35,770 nt of DNA from Ignavibacteria bacterium (GCA_012719345.1 JAAYAN010000110.1:1-35770); one strand, 5' to 3'; shown: positions 8,384 through 16,807, counted from the first letter of the stretch. Translations and numbers: made by a program. The notes: generated by a model not told the origin, from the sequence alone.

Positions 8384-8782
8384 TTAGTAATTAATTTTTT
8401 CTTTTGTAATGTATGCTGTTCCCTTAAAATTCGAAATCAGCTCATTCTTTTCATCGTAAATATTTATGTCGCAGGTAATAAGTTTTGAACTTCGGGAAAT
8501 TATTTTTGCCTCTGCAACTAATTTCCCTTGCTTGCTTTTTGCAAAATAGGAAACCGCTGCATTAATAGAAAGGGTAACAAAGCCGAACGAATTTACTGCA
8601 GCGGCAAATGCAAAATCGGCTAAAGTAAATAAAAGTCCTCCGTGTGTTATACCGGCGCCATTTAAATGTTTTTCCTCAATAGTAACTTCTGCTTTTGCAT
8701 TACCGGGAGAACATTCAATAAGTTTAATTCCGTTTGCTGCTGCAAAATTATCTTTCAGGAAATAATCTTTAAACTTCTGCAT
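8384..8782 (-). CDS. paaI: PaaI-family hotdog thioesterase
   Basis: A 132-residue single hotdog-fold protein of the PaaI type, which hydrolyses aryl-acetyl-CoA (hydroxyphenylacetyl-CoA, phenylacetyl-CoA) to free acid and CoA, acting as a tetramer in the cytoplasm. Seen: the hotdog core with AEVTIEEKHLNGAGITHGGLL, in which the HGG following the helix start is the PaaI hallmark and the Asp in LADFAFAAAVNS is the likely catalytic residue, then the strand NAAVSYFAKSKQGKLVAEAK. It starts one base after the TGA of the ACT-domain gene. With paaK and iorAB in the same operon, an aryl-acetyl-CoA substrate is well supported; the exact acyl group is not determinable. Confidence 0.87.
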   Translation of the reverse strand: MQKFKDYFLKDNFAAANGIKLIECSPGNAKAEVTIEEKHLNGAGITHGGLLFTLADFAFAAAVNSFGFVTLSINAAVSYFAKSKQGKLVAEAKIISRSSKLITCDINIYDEKNELISNFKGTAYITKEKINY

Positions 8783-8783
8783 T

Positions 8784-9209
8784 TCAAATCTGATAAATTT
8801 GATTTGCGCGCACTAACTCCATCTTATTTTCCTGCAAAACTTTAATAACATTTTCGTTGGAAGGAGCACGCAATACTACAGATGCTTCATTTCCAACCGC
8901 AAATGCATACATATAATCAATTTGAATGTCATTATCCGAAAGAATCCGGAGCACTTTATGCAATCCGCCAGGCTTGTTTGGAACAATAACGCAAACCACT
9001 TCGGTAGTATTTACAGTATAACCTTTTTCCTTAAGAATTTTAAGAGCAAGATCAGGTCTGCCGACTACAAGTCTTAAAATTCCGTAATCAGGAGCATCGG
9101 CAATACTGAATGCCGAAATATTTATATCGTTCTCTGCCAAAATTCCGGTGATTTCGGTAAGTCTTCCTTTTCTGTCTTCCAGAAATACTGATAATTGTTG
9201 AATAACGAT
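8784..9209 (-). CDS. Tandem ACT-domain protein of the paaK/ior cluster, non-standard start codon
   Basis: A protein of about 141 residues with two ACT domains: IQQLSVFLEDRKGRLTEIT opening the first and VCVIVPNKPGGLHKVLRIL opening the second. ACT repeats bind amino acids and regulate metabolic enzymes; free-standing tandem ACT proteins of this length commonly accompany paaK and 2-oxoacid oxidoreductase genes, probably as amino acid sensors, but their partner is not established. No ATG, GTG or TTG exists in frame before codon 24. The frame upstream is open back to a TAA, with AGGAG (9218-9222) placed eight bases before an ATC at 9209-9207, followed by GTT and ATT. The full-length family pattern begins exactly there, so I place the start at ATC 9209. 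A TTG at 9140 would remove half of the first ACT domain. Confidence 0.8.
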   Translation of the reverse strand: MVIQQLSVFLEDRKGRLTEITGILAENDINISAFSIADAPDYGILRLVVGRPDLALKILKEKGYTVNTTEVVCVIVPNKPGGLHKVLRILSDNDIQIDYMYAFAVGNEASVVLRAPSNENVIKVLQENKMELVRANQIYQI

Positions 9210-9235
9210 GGCTGAATCTCCTATGTTATTTTAAG

Positions 9236-10534
9236 TTATAATTTCCTGTTATCTATTACTCTTTTTGCTTTGCCTTCCGATCTTTCTATTGTATTTGGCT
9301 CTACAAGTTTTATTTGTGCATTTATTCCCAGTACGCTGGAAATGTTATGATGAATCCGTTTTTTCAATCCTTCAAGAATTTTAATTTCGTCAGACCAGAA
9401 TTGATCGTCAACTTCCACTTTAATTTCAAGTTCATCCAGATTATTTTCTCTTGTTACAATCATCTGATAATGAGGAGTTGTTTCGCTCATTTCAAGTAAA
9501 ACAGATTCAACCTGCGACGGGAATACATTCACTCCCCGGATTATAAGCATATCATCCGAACGTCCCAGACATTTTTCCATACGGACTAATGTTCTTCCGC
9601 AAGCGCATTTTTCGGGGTGAAGTCGTGTTAAATCGCGTGTACGGTAACGCAGCAAAGGCATAGCTTCTTTTGTAACGGTTGTAAATACAAGCTCGCCAAG
9701 TTCGCCGTAAGGCAGCACTTCTAAAGTTTCGGGATTAATTATTTCCGGAATAAAATGATCTTCAAAAATGTGGCTTCCGCATTGGTGCTGGCATTCCATC
9801 GAAACACCGGGTCCTATAATTTCGCTTAATCCGTAAATATCATAAGCTTTTATGTGCATCATCTTTTCAATCTGCTGGCGCATTTCTTCAGTCCAGGGTT
9901 CTGCCCCGAATATGCCTGCGCGTAATTTTATTTTTTCCTGAGGGATACCTTCTTTAATTATACTTTCGGCAAGATAAGCTGCATACGATGGTGTGCAGGC
10001 AATTGCAGTCGATCCGAAATCCTGCATCAGCTGAAGCTGCTTTTTTGTATTTCCGCCTGAAATAGGTATAATTGATGCGCCTACCCTTTCGGCTCCGTAA
10101 TGAAGCCCCAATCCTCCGGTAAAAAGTCCGTATCCGTAAGCAACCTGGATTATATCATTTTTTGTTATTCCCGCCATTGTTAAAGAACGCGCAACAACTT
10201 CGCTCCAAGTATTAATATCGTTGCGGGTATATCCAACAACAGTGGGTTTGCCTGTTGTACCGCTGGATGCGTGAAGCCGTACTATTTCGGATTGCGGAAC
10301 TGTAAAAAGCCCGAAAGGATAATTATCCCGCAAGTCGCTTTTTATTGTAAAAGGAAGATGTTTAAGCTGGTCGATACTTTTAATATCGCCGGGTTCAATT
10401 CCCTTTTCTTTAAATTTTTGTTTGTAAAACGGAACATTGTTATAAATACGTTCAACCATTTTTACTAAACGTTTGCTTTGTAATTCGGTTAGCTGCTGCC
10501 TGTCGGCAGTTTCAATTTCAGTGTTTAATTCCAT
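9236..10534 (-). CDS. paaK: Phenylacetate-CoA ligase (aryl-acetate AMP-forming)
   Basis: A 432-residue adenylate-forming ligase of the PaaK family, full length: aryl acetate + ATP + CoA to aryl-acetyl-CoA + AMP + PPi, cytoplasmic. Seen: the P-loop-like [17 protein letters not shown], the A5 motif [33 protein letters not shown], the hinge region [21 protein letters not shown] with the conserved Asp/Arg, the [20 protein letters not shown] block and the C-terminal [12 protein letters not shown] and [11 protein letters not shown] with its catalytic Lys. It follows iorB by a single base, indicating coupling, and precedes the ACT-domain gene. In this operon it can activate phenylacetate, 4-hydroxyphenylacetate or indoleacetate for reductive carboxylation, or dispose of CoA esters in reverse. 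The exact substrate cannot be fixed. Confidence 0.95.
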   Translation of the reverse strand: MELNTEIETADRQQLTELQSKRLVKMVERIYNNVPFYKQKFKEKGIEPGDIKSIDQLKHLPFTIKSDLRDNYPFGLFTVPQSEIVRLHASSGTTGKPTVVGYTRNDINTWSEVVARSLTMAGITKNDIIQVAYGYGLFTGGLGLHYGAERVGASIIPISGGNTKKQLQLMQDFGSTAIACTPSYAAYLAESIIKEGIPQEKIKLRAGIFGAEPWTEEMRQQIEKMMHIKAYDIYGLSEIIGPGVSMECQHQCGSHIFEDHFIPEIINPETLEVLPYGELGELVFTTVTKEAMPLLRYRTRDLTRLHPEKCACGRTLVRMEKCLGRSDDMLIIRGVNVFPSQVESVLLEMSETTPHYQMIVTRENNLDELEIKVEVDDQFWSDEIKILEGLKKRIHHNISSVLGINAQIKLVEPNTIERSEGKAKRVIDNRKL

Positions 10535-10535
10535 A

Positions 10536-11120
10536 TTATTTTCTTAATTGTTTGGTTATGTTTAATCCTGCGTTAAATGCACGGAGATTTATCTGTACTG
10601 TTTCATTTCCTTTTGGCAGAAATAATTTTTCTATAGCTTTTTCAAGTTCTTCTTTTTCAATACCTGTAAACGGTGAGGCGGCACCCAGCATTACAATATT
10701 GGATGCTTTTACGCTTCCGGCTTCCCTTGCAGGTTTTTCGGCATCTACTAAAATATTTTCGGGATTCTTTTTAATTTCATTTAACACATTTTGTAAATCG
10801 GGATAAGGAGTAATGTTTATAAAAGGGTCAACCGAAGTTACAATTATTCCTTTTTTCGAAAGAAAAGGAATGTACCGCAAAGATTCCATCGGTTCAACCG
10901 AAAGGATTAAATCTGCTTCGCCTTTAGGAATAAGATCCGAAAATATTTCTTTGTCGGATATACGCAGATGCGATTCAACAGCGCCTCCTCTCTGACTCAT
11001 ACCATGCACTTCGGCTTGTTTTACTTTTAATCCTAAATTCATAGCAGCCAGATCGATTATTGCAGCAATAGTCAAAATCCCCTGTCCGCCTACTCCTGCA
11101 AGAATTATATTTTTATTCAT
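10536..11120 (-). CDS. iorB: Indolepyruvate ferredoxin oxidoreductase, beta subunit
   Basis: A 194-residue gamma-type subunit of 2-oxoacid:ferredoxin oxidoreductases. Seen: the N-terminal [19 protein letters not shown] signature, [20 protein letters not shown] and the [18 protein letters not shown] segment, all typical of IorB. It works with IorA, which holds thiamine diphosphate, to convert aryl-pyruvates + CoA to aryl-acetyl-CoA + CO2 with reduction of ferredoxin; the reverse reaction is also known. It overlaps the iorA stop by four bases (ATGA at 11117-11120) and ends one base before paaK. Length and motifs are normal. Confidence 0.95.
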   Translation of the reverse strand: MNKNIILAGVGGQGILTIAAIIDLAAMNLGLKVKQAEVHGMSQRGGAVESHLRISDKEIFSDLIPKGEADLILSVEPMESLRYIPFLSKKGIIVTSVDPFINITPYPDLQNVLNEIKKNPENILVDAEKPAREAGSVKASNIVMLGAASPFTGIEKEELEKAIEKLFLPKGNETVQINLRAFNAGLNITKQLRK

Positions 11121-12712
11121 TGTTTATCCTGCTTCTTTTTATTGCGTCTTGCCGTCTGTATGCAATCGCGCGATGCAATTATTACAGAAACTCCCTTATA
11201 CTCAAATTCATCTTTAATAATTTTAATATTTTCAGCTAAATTATTCTTTAAAGGAATTATTGTTCTGATATGGTCTTCTTCAACTCCTATTCCTTTGCAG
11301 ATATTTTGCAGCTTATCTATTCCGGCAGAATCCTGTCCGCCCGTCATTGCGGTTGTGGAGTTATCCGAAATAATTATTGTTACAGACGATTTATCATTTA
11401 CCGCATCCAGCAGGCCAGTAATGCCTGAATGCGTAAAAGTAGAATCGCCTATTACGGCAACAGCAGGATGAATGCCGGCATCGGATGCGCCTTTTGCCAT
11501 TGTAACAGAAGCTCCCATATCCACGCAGGTGCTTATTGTTTCGTAAGGAGGCAAAGCTCCTAAAGTGTAACAGCCTATATCCGAAAAAACGTGATTCGAA
11601 TTGTATTCTTTCATTACGATATTAAGAGCTTCGTAAAGATCCCGGTGACTGCATCCTTTGCAAAGTTCCGGCGGTCTGGGTGAAACTATTTCCGGAATCT
11701 TCTTTTCGGGTGAAGTTTTAACACCGAGCGCCTTTGCCAAGTAATCGGGATTTAGTTCTCCTGTTCTCGGCAATGTTCCGTCAAGCCTTCCTTTTATTTT
11801 TTCATTTTGTGGAAATCCTTTAAGAATTTCCTCATAAATCGGATATCCTTCTTCAACAATTAATATTTCAGAATATTTTGATAAAAATTCCTTAACTGCT
11901 TTTTCGGGCAGAGGATATTGCGAAATTTTAAGTACAGGAATATCAAGCTGATACTTTTCCCGTGCTTCCATCACGTAGTTAAAAGAAAGTCCGAAAGCAA
12001 TTATTCCTTTATTTCCTGTACCGTTTATTACTTTATTAAAAATTGATTGTTCTGATAATTCGGCGAGGTCTTTTTGTATGTTTAAAAGATTTACATATTG
12101 TCTGCGTGCATTTGCAGGCAGCAATATCCATTTTCTCTTTTCATTTTCAGGCTGCAAAGCATTTTGTGTGCGTTTTAGTTTTCTTTCTACAACAGAACGT
12201 GAATGCGAAAGACGGGTTACAATTCTTAAAAGAACCGGTAATTTAACTTTTTCCGATAATTCAAAAGAATATAAAACTGCATCATAAGCTTCCTGCTGGT
12301 TCGACGGCTCAAGAACAGGAACGAAAGCAAACTTTCCGTAAAACCTCGAATCCTGCTCGTTTTGCGATGAATGCATCGAAGGGTCATCGGCAACAACTAA
12401 AACAAGTCCCCCGTTTACACCGGTAACAGCCGAGTTAATAAATGCATCAGCTGCAACATTTAATCCTACGTGTTTCATACAAACCATGCTTCGTTTTCCT
12501 GCATAGCTCATTCCCAAAGCAGATTCGTAAGCTGTTTTTTCGTTTGCAGACCAGTTTGAACGGATGTTTAATTTCTGAGCTTCTTCCGATTTTTGTATAA
12601 ATTCAGTAATTTCTGTTGAAGGTGTTCCGGGATAAGCATAAATCCCTGAGATTCCGGCATCAATAGCTGCAAGAGCCACAGCTTCGGCACCGAGTAATAA
12701 TTGTTTATCCAT
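11117..12712 (-). CDS. iorA: Indolepyruvate ferredoxin oxidoreductase, alpha subunit, without ferredoxin domain
   Basis: A 531-residue thiamine diphosphate-dependent subunit that oxidatively decarboxylates indolepyruvate, phenylpyruvate or 4-hydroxyphenylpyruvate. Seen: an N-terminal pyrimidine-binding domain with LLGAEAVALAAIDAGISGIY and AYPGTPSTEI, GLNVAADAFINSAVTG, then the pyrophosphate-binding domain from about residue 355 (PELCKGCSHRDLYEALN, DIGCYTLGALPP, GDSTFTHSGITGLLDAVN). Archaeal IorA continues beyond this point with a C-terminal domain holding two [4Fe-4S] clusters; here the protein stops at [18 protein letters not shown] and the iorB start follows at once, so that domain is absent and not hidden by a frameshift. 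Shorter IorA forms exist in Bacteroidota as far as I recall. First gene of the operon, after a 114-base gap. Confidence 0.93.
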   Translation of the reverse strand: MDKQLLLGAEAVALAAIDAGISGIYAYPGTPSTEITEFIQKSEEAQKLNIRSNWSANEKTAYESALGMSYAGKRSMVCMKHVGLNVAADAFINSAVTGVNGGLVLVVADDPSMHSSQNEQDSRFYGKFAFVPVLEPSNQQEAYDAVLYSFELSEKVKLPVLLRIVTRLSHSRSVVERKLKRTQNALQPENEKRKWILLPANARRQYVNLLNIQKDLAELSEQSIFNKVINGTGNKGIIAFGLSFNYVMEAREKYQLDIPVLKISQYPLPEKAVKEFLSKYSEILIVEEGYPIYEEILKGFPQNEKIKGRLDGTLPRTGELNPDYLAKALGVKTSPEKKIPEIVSPRPPELCKGCSHRDLYEALNIVMKEYNSNHVFSDIGCYTLGALPPYETISTCVDMGASVTMAKGASDAGIHPAVAVIGDSTFTHSGITGLLDAVNDKSSVTIIISDNSTTAMTGGQDSAGIDKLQNICKGIGVEEDHIRTIIPLKNNLAENIKIIKDEFEYKGVSVIIASRDCIQTARRNKKKQDKQ

Positions 12713-12826
12713 TAACTTTTTCTTATCTCACTATATTGGTAAAAGTACAAATTAGCATTGTTAAAATTAAATATATTTGAATTCTTATCCAATTTGCTGC
12801 AGCTCTTTAATGCGATTATTTTTATT

Positions 12827-13729
12827 TTAGTACATTCTTGCCCTTTTTTTGAAAAATGCAAGCAAAGCTTTATCAAAAGAATCGCTTGTAAGAATCAGAT
12901 TATAATCGAAATTCTTTTTTCTGCATTCGGTTTTAATCTTTTCAATAAATTCTTTAACGGCAGAACGGTAAGCCTGCTGAATCTGATACGGTTGCGCAGA
13001 TAATTCCTCGTAAGTTTCCATATCAACAAAAACAGCATCTTTTCCGAACGAGAAAGATAATTCAACCGGATCGAGAACTTGGAACAAAATTACTTCGTTT
13101 TGCTGTGATCTTAAATAATTTAATGTTGCTATTATTGATGAAGGTTCATCGAAGAAGTCGGAAATAATTATTGTTAATCCTCTTTTTTTTATTTTTTCTG
13201 CAACAAGAGTAAGGCATTTCCCAGTCTCAGTTTTTTTGGAAGGAGCTGTTTTTTCGAGAGTGAGCAGAATATTCCGTAAATGAATCCGGTTTGATTTAGG
13301 ACTTAGGTAATTTTCGATTGTATCCGAAAATTGAATCAATCCTGCAGCATCATGCTGATTTGTTAAAATATAAGCCAGACTTGCAGCCAGCAAAACTGAA
13401 TATTCCCACTTTGTAACCGGAGCATCGTTTTTATAATCCATCGATTTACTGGAATCTAAAATTATATTGCAGATTAAATTTGTTTCTTCTTCAAACTGCC
13501 TTACAAAATATTTTTCGCTTTTTGCATATACTTTCCAATCAATGTTTTTTATTGAATCGCCTTGCTGATACGGCCTGTGTTCGCTAAATTCGGCACTGAA
13601 TCCGTGATAAGGACTTTTATGCATTCCTACCATAAATCCTTCAACAATCGATCTCGCTTTTATTTCAAGATTTTTCAATCCCGAAATTACAGCAGGATCC
13701 AGCTTATTTAAGTATTCTTTATTGCTCAA
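12827..13729 (-). CDS. DUF58 domain protein with vWA-like fold
   Basis: A 300-residue DUF58 protein. Seen: the family core AEFSEHRPYQQGDSIKNIDW followed by KVYAKSEKYFVRQFEEE, then a von Willebrand A-like domain from about residue 85 beginning NIILDSSKSMDY (a DxSxS metal-binding motif), a central TIIISDFFDEPS strand-turn and a C-terminal helical stretch. DUF58 proteins usually accompany a MoxR AAA+ ATPase and help assemble or activate envelope proteins; no MoxR gene is visible in this window. The start is TTG at 13729, within the last codons of the upstream lipoprotein gene (11-base overlap), because an upstream stop leaves only ATT as an alternative. The function of DUF58 itself is not established. 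Confidence 0.85.
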   Translation of the reverse strand: MSNKEYLNKLDPAVISGLKNLEIKARSIVEGFMVGMHKSPYHGFSAEFSEHRPYQQGDSIKNIDWKVYAKSEKYFVRQFEEETNLICNIILDSSKSMDYKNDAPVTKWEYSVLLAASLAYILTNQHDAAGLIQFSDTIENYLSPKSNRIHLRNILLTLEKTAPSKKTETGKCLTLVAEKIKKRGLTIIISDFFDEPSSIIATLNYLRSQQNEVILFQVLDPVELSFSFGKDAVFVDMETYEELSAQPYQIQQAYRSAVKEFIEKIKTECRKKNFDYNLILTSDSFDKALLAFFKKRARMY

Positions 13730-14231
13730 AATTTTGTCCGCTTTGCGCCCGGCTTAAAACTTCTTCGGGATTCATTCCAAGAATTCCTAGTTCCGTTTCT
13801 GCATCTTTTGCAAGAGAATGCATCGGATATTTATGAAGAAACAATTTATAGTTTTCTTCGGCTTTAACGGTTTCATTTAACTGGTTAGCTTGAATAAATG
13901 CAGTCATAAAAAGAGCTTTTGGAGCTTCTTTGCTTGCAGGGTATTTTTTATAAATCTTTTGGTAATACTCAATCCCTTTTTTTAATGATTCCTGCCCGCT
14001 GATATTTTTATCAGCCTTATTTAAATAAATGCTGCCTAATTCAAATAAAGTTTCTTCTACAAATTCGCTTTGGGGATAATCATCTAAAATTTGCGAAAAA
14101 CCTTCAACCGCTTCTTCTATTTTGTTTTCCGATAAATTTTTCCTTGCGGATTCAAACAATTCTTTATCGCTTTCGGCAGAGCAGGAAAGTAAAATTAAAA
14201 AACAAATCATACAAATCTTAATTTTAAACAT
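13719..14231 (-). CDS. BamD-like TPR outer-membrane lipoprotein
   Basis: A 170-residue lipoprotein: signal peptide FKIKICMICFLILLSC with the lipidation Cys at about residue 17, then alpha-helical TPR repeats such as LFESARKNLSENKIEEAVE, FSQILDDYPQSEFVEETLFE and EYYQKIYKKYPASKEAPKAL, with the DYPQS/KYPAS spacing of BamD/YfiO. BamD itself is about 240 residues; this protein has only about three repeats, so I call it BamD-like and not BamD. It probably faces the periplasm from the outer membrane, carried there by the Lol system encoded at 18295-21427. It overlaps the DUF58 gene, suggesting a shared envelope role. Confidence 0.8.
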   Translation of the reverse strand: MFKIKICMICFLILLSCSAESDKELFESARKNLSENKIEEAVEGFSQILDDYPQSEFVEETLFELGSIYLNKADKNISGQESLKKGIEYYQKIYKKYPASKEAPKALFMTAFIQANQLNETVKAEENYKLFLHKYPMHSLAKDAETELGILGMNPEEVLSRAQSGQNFEQ

Positions 14232-14372
14232 ACACTATCCACTTTATTGAAAAATGTATGTAAATATAACCTTAATCCGTAATTCTTTAAATGGTAAAAT
14301 CACTTTCTATTTTCTGAAAGTTTAAAGTTTATGATATTTGTACTTTAGTATGTGTTTAAAGTTAAGTTTTTC

Positions 14373-15134
14373 TCAGCAGTATTTTAATGGAGTAAAATCA
14401 ACAGCAAGCAAATCGGATTTACGGTTTATCTCTTTTTCAATATATTTTTTGTGCTTTCTGAATAATTTTTCTGAAATTATTATTGAAACATCCGGATAAT
14501 TTTCTTTTGCCTTTTTAATAAGAGCTGACAATTCCGATTTGCTCTTATCAAAAGAATTAAAAAAGAAATATTTAACAGATTTTCCGGACATATCTTTAAT
14601 TTTTGCGAAATAGTTTTCCGAAAGATCTTTATCAATCATAATTCCAGCATCCAAACCGGTTTTAGTTAATTTTATGAAAAACATCCGGTAAACTTCATCA
14701 TTAAAACAAGCATCTTGTTTTATATGCAGGAAGTATTCCGAAGCACCGGCAATTTTCCACGAGCGAAGTTCTTCCAGACTTCTTATACCGCAACTCAATA
14801 AAATTTTAACATCTGCAGTATCTTTTACAGAAAAAATAATATGAGAAATAAGATCAGAGTCGAAATATTCATCATCTCCCGAATGAATAATTATAGATTT
14901 AATTCCTCTGTTTGTAATATTCCGTGCGATTTTTTCAATTTCGTCAGAATCTATTCTGTATTTTTTTTTAGAATTATTAATCGGAAACTTTGAGTTTTCA
15001 TTACCCGATATTTTTATTATTCCGGCAGTTTCAAAATCCCAATCCTCAATTGCTTTTCTAAAAGCAGTTTTATTTTCCTGGTTCAATATCTTACGTTCAG
15101 ATTTTACAGTATATGTTTTAATATTTTCAGTCAT
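14373..15134 (-). CDS. Degenerate radical-SAM-like protein related to HydE/BioB, cluster cysteines lost
   Basis: A 253-residue protein without an obvious enzyme motif. Its first 150 residues align by eye with the TIM-barrel of HydE/BioB-type radical SAM enzymes: GIIKISGNENSKFPINN (residues 38-54) occupies the position of the usual IEISN-CxxxCxxC loop, then KKYRIDSDEIEKIARN, GIKSIIIHSGDDEYF like HydE VLQSGEDPYY, and LLSCGIRSLEELRSWKIAGA like HydE LSLGERSYEEYKKWREAGAD. The CxxxCxxC cysteines are replaced (GNENSKFPI), and the only cysteines are at 115, 143 and 253, so it cannot bind the SAM-cleaving [4Fe-4S] cluster in the usual way. The C-terminal third is too divergent to place and the protein is shorter than HydE (about 350). 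A pseudo-enzyme or repurposed binding protein is inferred. Gaps of 141 and about 140 bases flank it. Confidence 0.7.
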   Translation of the reverse strand: MTENIKTYTVKSERKILNQENKTAFRKAIEDWDFETAGIIKISGNENSKFPINNSKKKYRIDSDEIEKIARNITNRGIKSIIIHSGDDEYFDSDLISHIIFSVKDTADVKILLSCGIRSLEELRSWKIAGASEYFLHIKQDACFNDEVYRMFFIKLTKTGLDAGIMIDKDLSENYFAKIKDMSGKSVKYFFFNSFDKSKSELSALIKKAKENYPDVSIIISEKLFRKHKKYIEKEINRKSDLLAVDFTPLKYC

Positions 15135-15272
15135 TTAAGAAATTCTGTATTTTTACTGAAAATGTTTTATTTTCAATAAATATACCAACTTAAAAAACGG
15201 CAGAATACAGATTATTATAAGTTTATTTTCTTAAAAAAGAGAATTTTGGAAAGATGTTTAAGATTTTAAGGC

Positions 15273-16214
15273 CTAATTTACTGCGCTTTCTTTTATTTCT
15301 ATTAGTCCTTTTGCCGAATAAATTTTAACCGTCAAGCCGAAAGGAATGGTTAAATTATCTTTAATATGCCCATGTTTTAGATTATAAATAACGGGTTTTT
15401 TTAATTCGCGGAAATAGCTTCCGAATACTTCGTGAAGCGAAAGAGTGGGTTTATTTGGGTCGTCTTCAATACAATCTTTAAAATTTCCTAAAAGAATGCC
15501 TTTAACCTGATTAAATACTCCCGCAAGTTTTAACTGGTTAAGCATCCTGTCAATTTTGTAAGGAGGTTCGTTTAAGTCTTCAAGCAACAGCACAGAATCA
15601 TTCAAATCAGGGAAAAATTTACTTCCAATAAGAGATACAATTACGGAAAGATTTCCACCTGCCAGTTTGCCTTCGCTCCGTCCCTGCGAAAGGAATATAA
15701 AGTCCTCGCTTTTAGGATTGTCAATTTTTCCTATTGGTTTATCCGTTGTTATAATATTCCAAAAATGCTCTTCAGTAAACGGACTTACCGAATCATAAAA
15801 ATCCACCGCCGGCATTGGTCCGGCAAAAGTTACTAATCCTGTTTGAGAATAAAAAGCTAAATGCAATGCTGTAATATCGCTGTAACCCACAAATATTTTC
15901 GGATTCTGCCTGATAATTTTATAATTTATACCGGAAATTATCTTCCCGGAGCCATATCCGCCTCTTGCGCAAAAAATAGCTTTAACTTCGTTATCTTCAA
16001 ACATACTGTGAAGATCATAAAGCCGTTCTTCCTCGCTGCCAGCAAGATATCCTTTTTGTTTTTCTATGTTTTTTCCGAGTTTTACTTTGTACCCAAGCTT
16101 TTCGAAATACTCAACACTTTTATTTATTCTGTTAAAATCAGAAACCGGTGAAGCAGGGTTTATTATCCCTATTAAATCGCCTTTATTAAGTTTTTTTGGT
16201 TTTATCCTATTCAT
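15273..16214 (-). CDS. ldcA: LD-carboxypeptidase, peptidase family S66
   Basis: A 313-residue murein tetrapeptide LD-carboxypeptidase, which cleaves the D-Ala from the L-centre of cytoplasmic or periplasmic tetrapeptides in peptidoglycan recycling. Seen: N-terminal GDLIGIINPASPV, EEERLYDLHSMFED, FCARGGYGSGKII, the nucleophile Ser in FVGYSDITALHLAF, the Glu in LLLEDLNEPPYKIDRML and the His in LKHGHIKDNLTIPFG, the Ser-Glu-His triad of the family. No signal peptide is visible, favouring the cytoplasmic type. The start is ATG at 16214: the longer frame reaches into the upstream beta-barrel gene and its extra 44 residues have no family resemblance, whereas 16214 lies five bases after that gene's TAA. 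Confidence 0.92.
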   Translation of the reverse strand: MNRIKPKKLNKGDLIGIINPASPVSDFNRINKSVEYFEKLGYKVKLGKNIEKQKGYLAGSEEERLYDLHSMFEDNEVKAIFCARGGYGSGKIISGINYKIIRQNPKIFVGYSDITALHLAFYSQTGLVTFAGPMPAVDFYDSVSPFTEEHFWNIITTDKPIGKIDNPKSEDFIFLSQGRSEGKLAGGNLSVIVSLIGSKFFPDLNDSVLLLEDLNEPPYKIDRMLNQLKLAGVFNQVKGILLGNFKDCIEDDPNKPTLSLHEVFGSYFRELKKPVIYNLKHGHIKDNLTIPFGLTVKIYSAKGLIEIKESAVN

Positions 16215-16219
16215 TGATT

Positions 16220-16771
16220 TTAATAAATATTCAGAAATATTTTTGCGTTTGCAGATAGGAAAGAAGATTTTTGAACTATACGGTAATTTACAGATAAATC
16301 GAAACTGAAGTCGCTGCTCAGACGTGTTAAAAGCCCGACTCCGCACTGAACCGCAAGATTGTTTTTCTCTGAAAAATGATTATTTATTAAAGATGCTGTG
16401 CTGTCTGATTCACTTTTTAATTTTACTTTATTGTTTTGTAAACCGAAATTTAATGAAACATAAGGTATAATATTATCAGTGTCAGCAAAATATCTTATCC
16501 CCGGTAAAACAGAAATTTCTTCGATACTGCTTTTTTCGGGACTGTTTTTTAAAACGAATTTGCCATATCCTATTGCAAGTTCTATCCCAACCTGACGAGC
16601 TACAGCAACTAATATAGTTCCGTCAGCTTCAAATCCGTTTTTTGCATAATCGTTAAACCCGGCAGCCGGAACAGCAAATTTACCTCCAAATCCCAAAGCA
16701 ACGCTTTCGCTTTGAGAATATGAAAAAACAGAACAAAGAAACAAGAAGAATCCGGCGTAAAATTTATTCAT
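16220..16771 (-). CDS. Small outer-membrane beta-barrel protein
   Basis: A 183-residue protein with a Sec signal peptide (NKFYAGFFLFLCSVFSYSQS, cleavage near residue 19-20) and alternating-residue strands typical of an 8-stranded porin-like barrel: GTILVAVARQVGIELAIGYG, SVLPGIRYFADTDNIIPYVS, AVQCGVGLLTRLSSDFSFDL and a final strand ending in the aromatic Tyr of FLNIY, as expected for a BAM substrate. The exact family is not recognised; it resembles general OMP_b-brl proteins of Bacteroidota. It ends five bases before the LD-carboxypeptidase ATG and begins 36 bases after the acyltransferase gene, so the three may be cotranscribed. Confidence 0.8.
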   Translation of the reverse strand: MNKFYAGFFLFLCSVFSYSQSESVALGFGGKFAVPAAGFNDYAKNGFEADGTILVAVARQVGIELAIGYGKFVLKNSPEKSSIEEISVLPGIRYFADTDNIIPYVSLNFGLQNNKVKLKSESDSTASLINNHFSEKNNLAVQCGVGLLTRLSSDFSFDLSVNYRIVQKSSFLSANAKIFLNIY

Positions 16772-16807
16772 AAAAACTCCTTACAGTATAAGCATCTTCG
16801 AAAATCA

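Noticed and set aside
11117-11160. Frameshift hiding a ferredoxin domain at the end of iorA
   Set aside because: iorB starts within the iorA stop codon and its N-terminal signature follows at once, leaving no room for a ferredoxin domain.
16215-16346. 44-residue N-terminal extension of the LD-carboxypeptidase
   Set aside because: It runs inside the end of the beta-barrel gene, shows no family similarity, and ATG 16214 directly after that gene's stop fits better.
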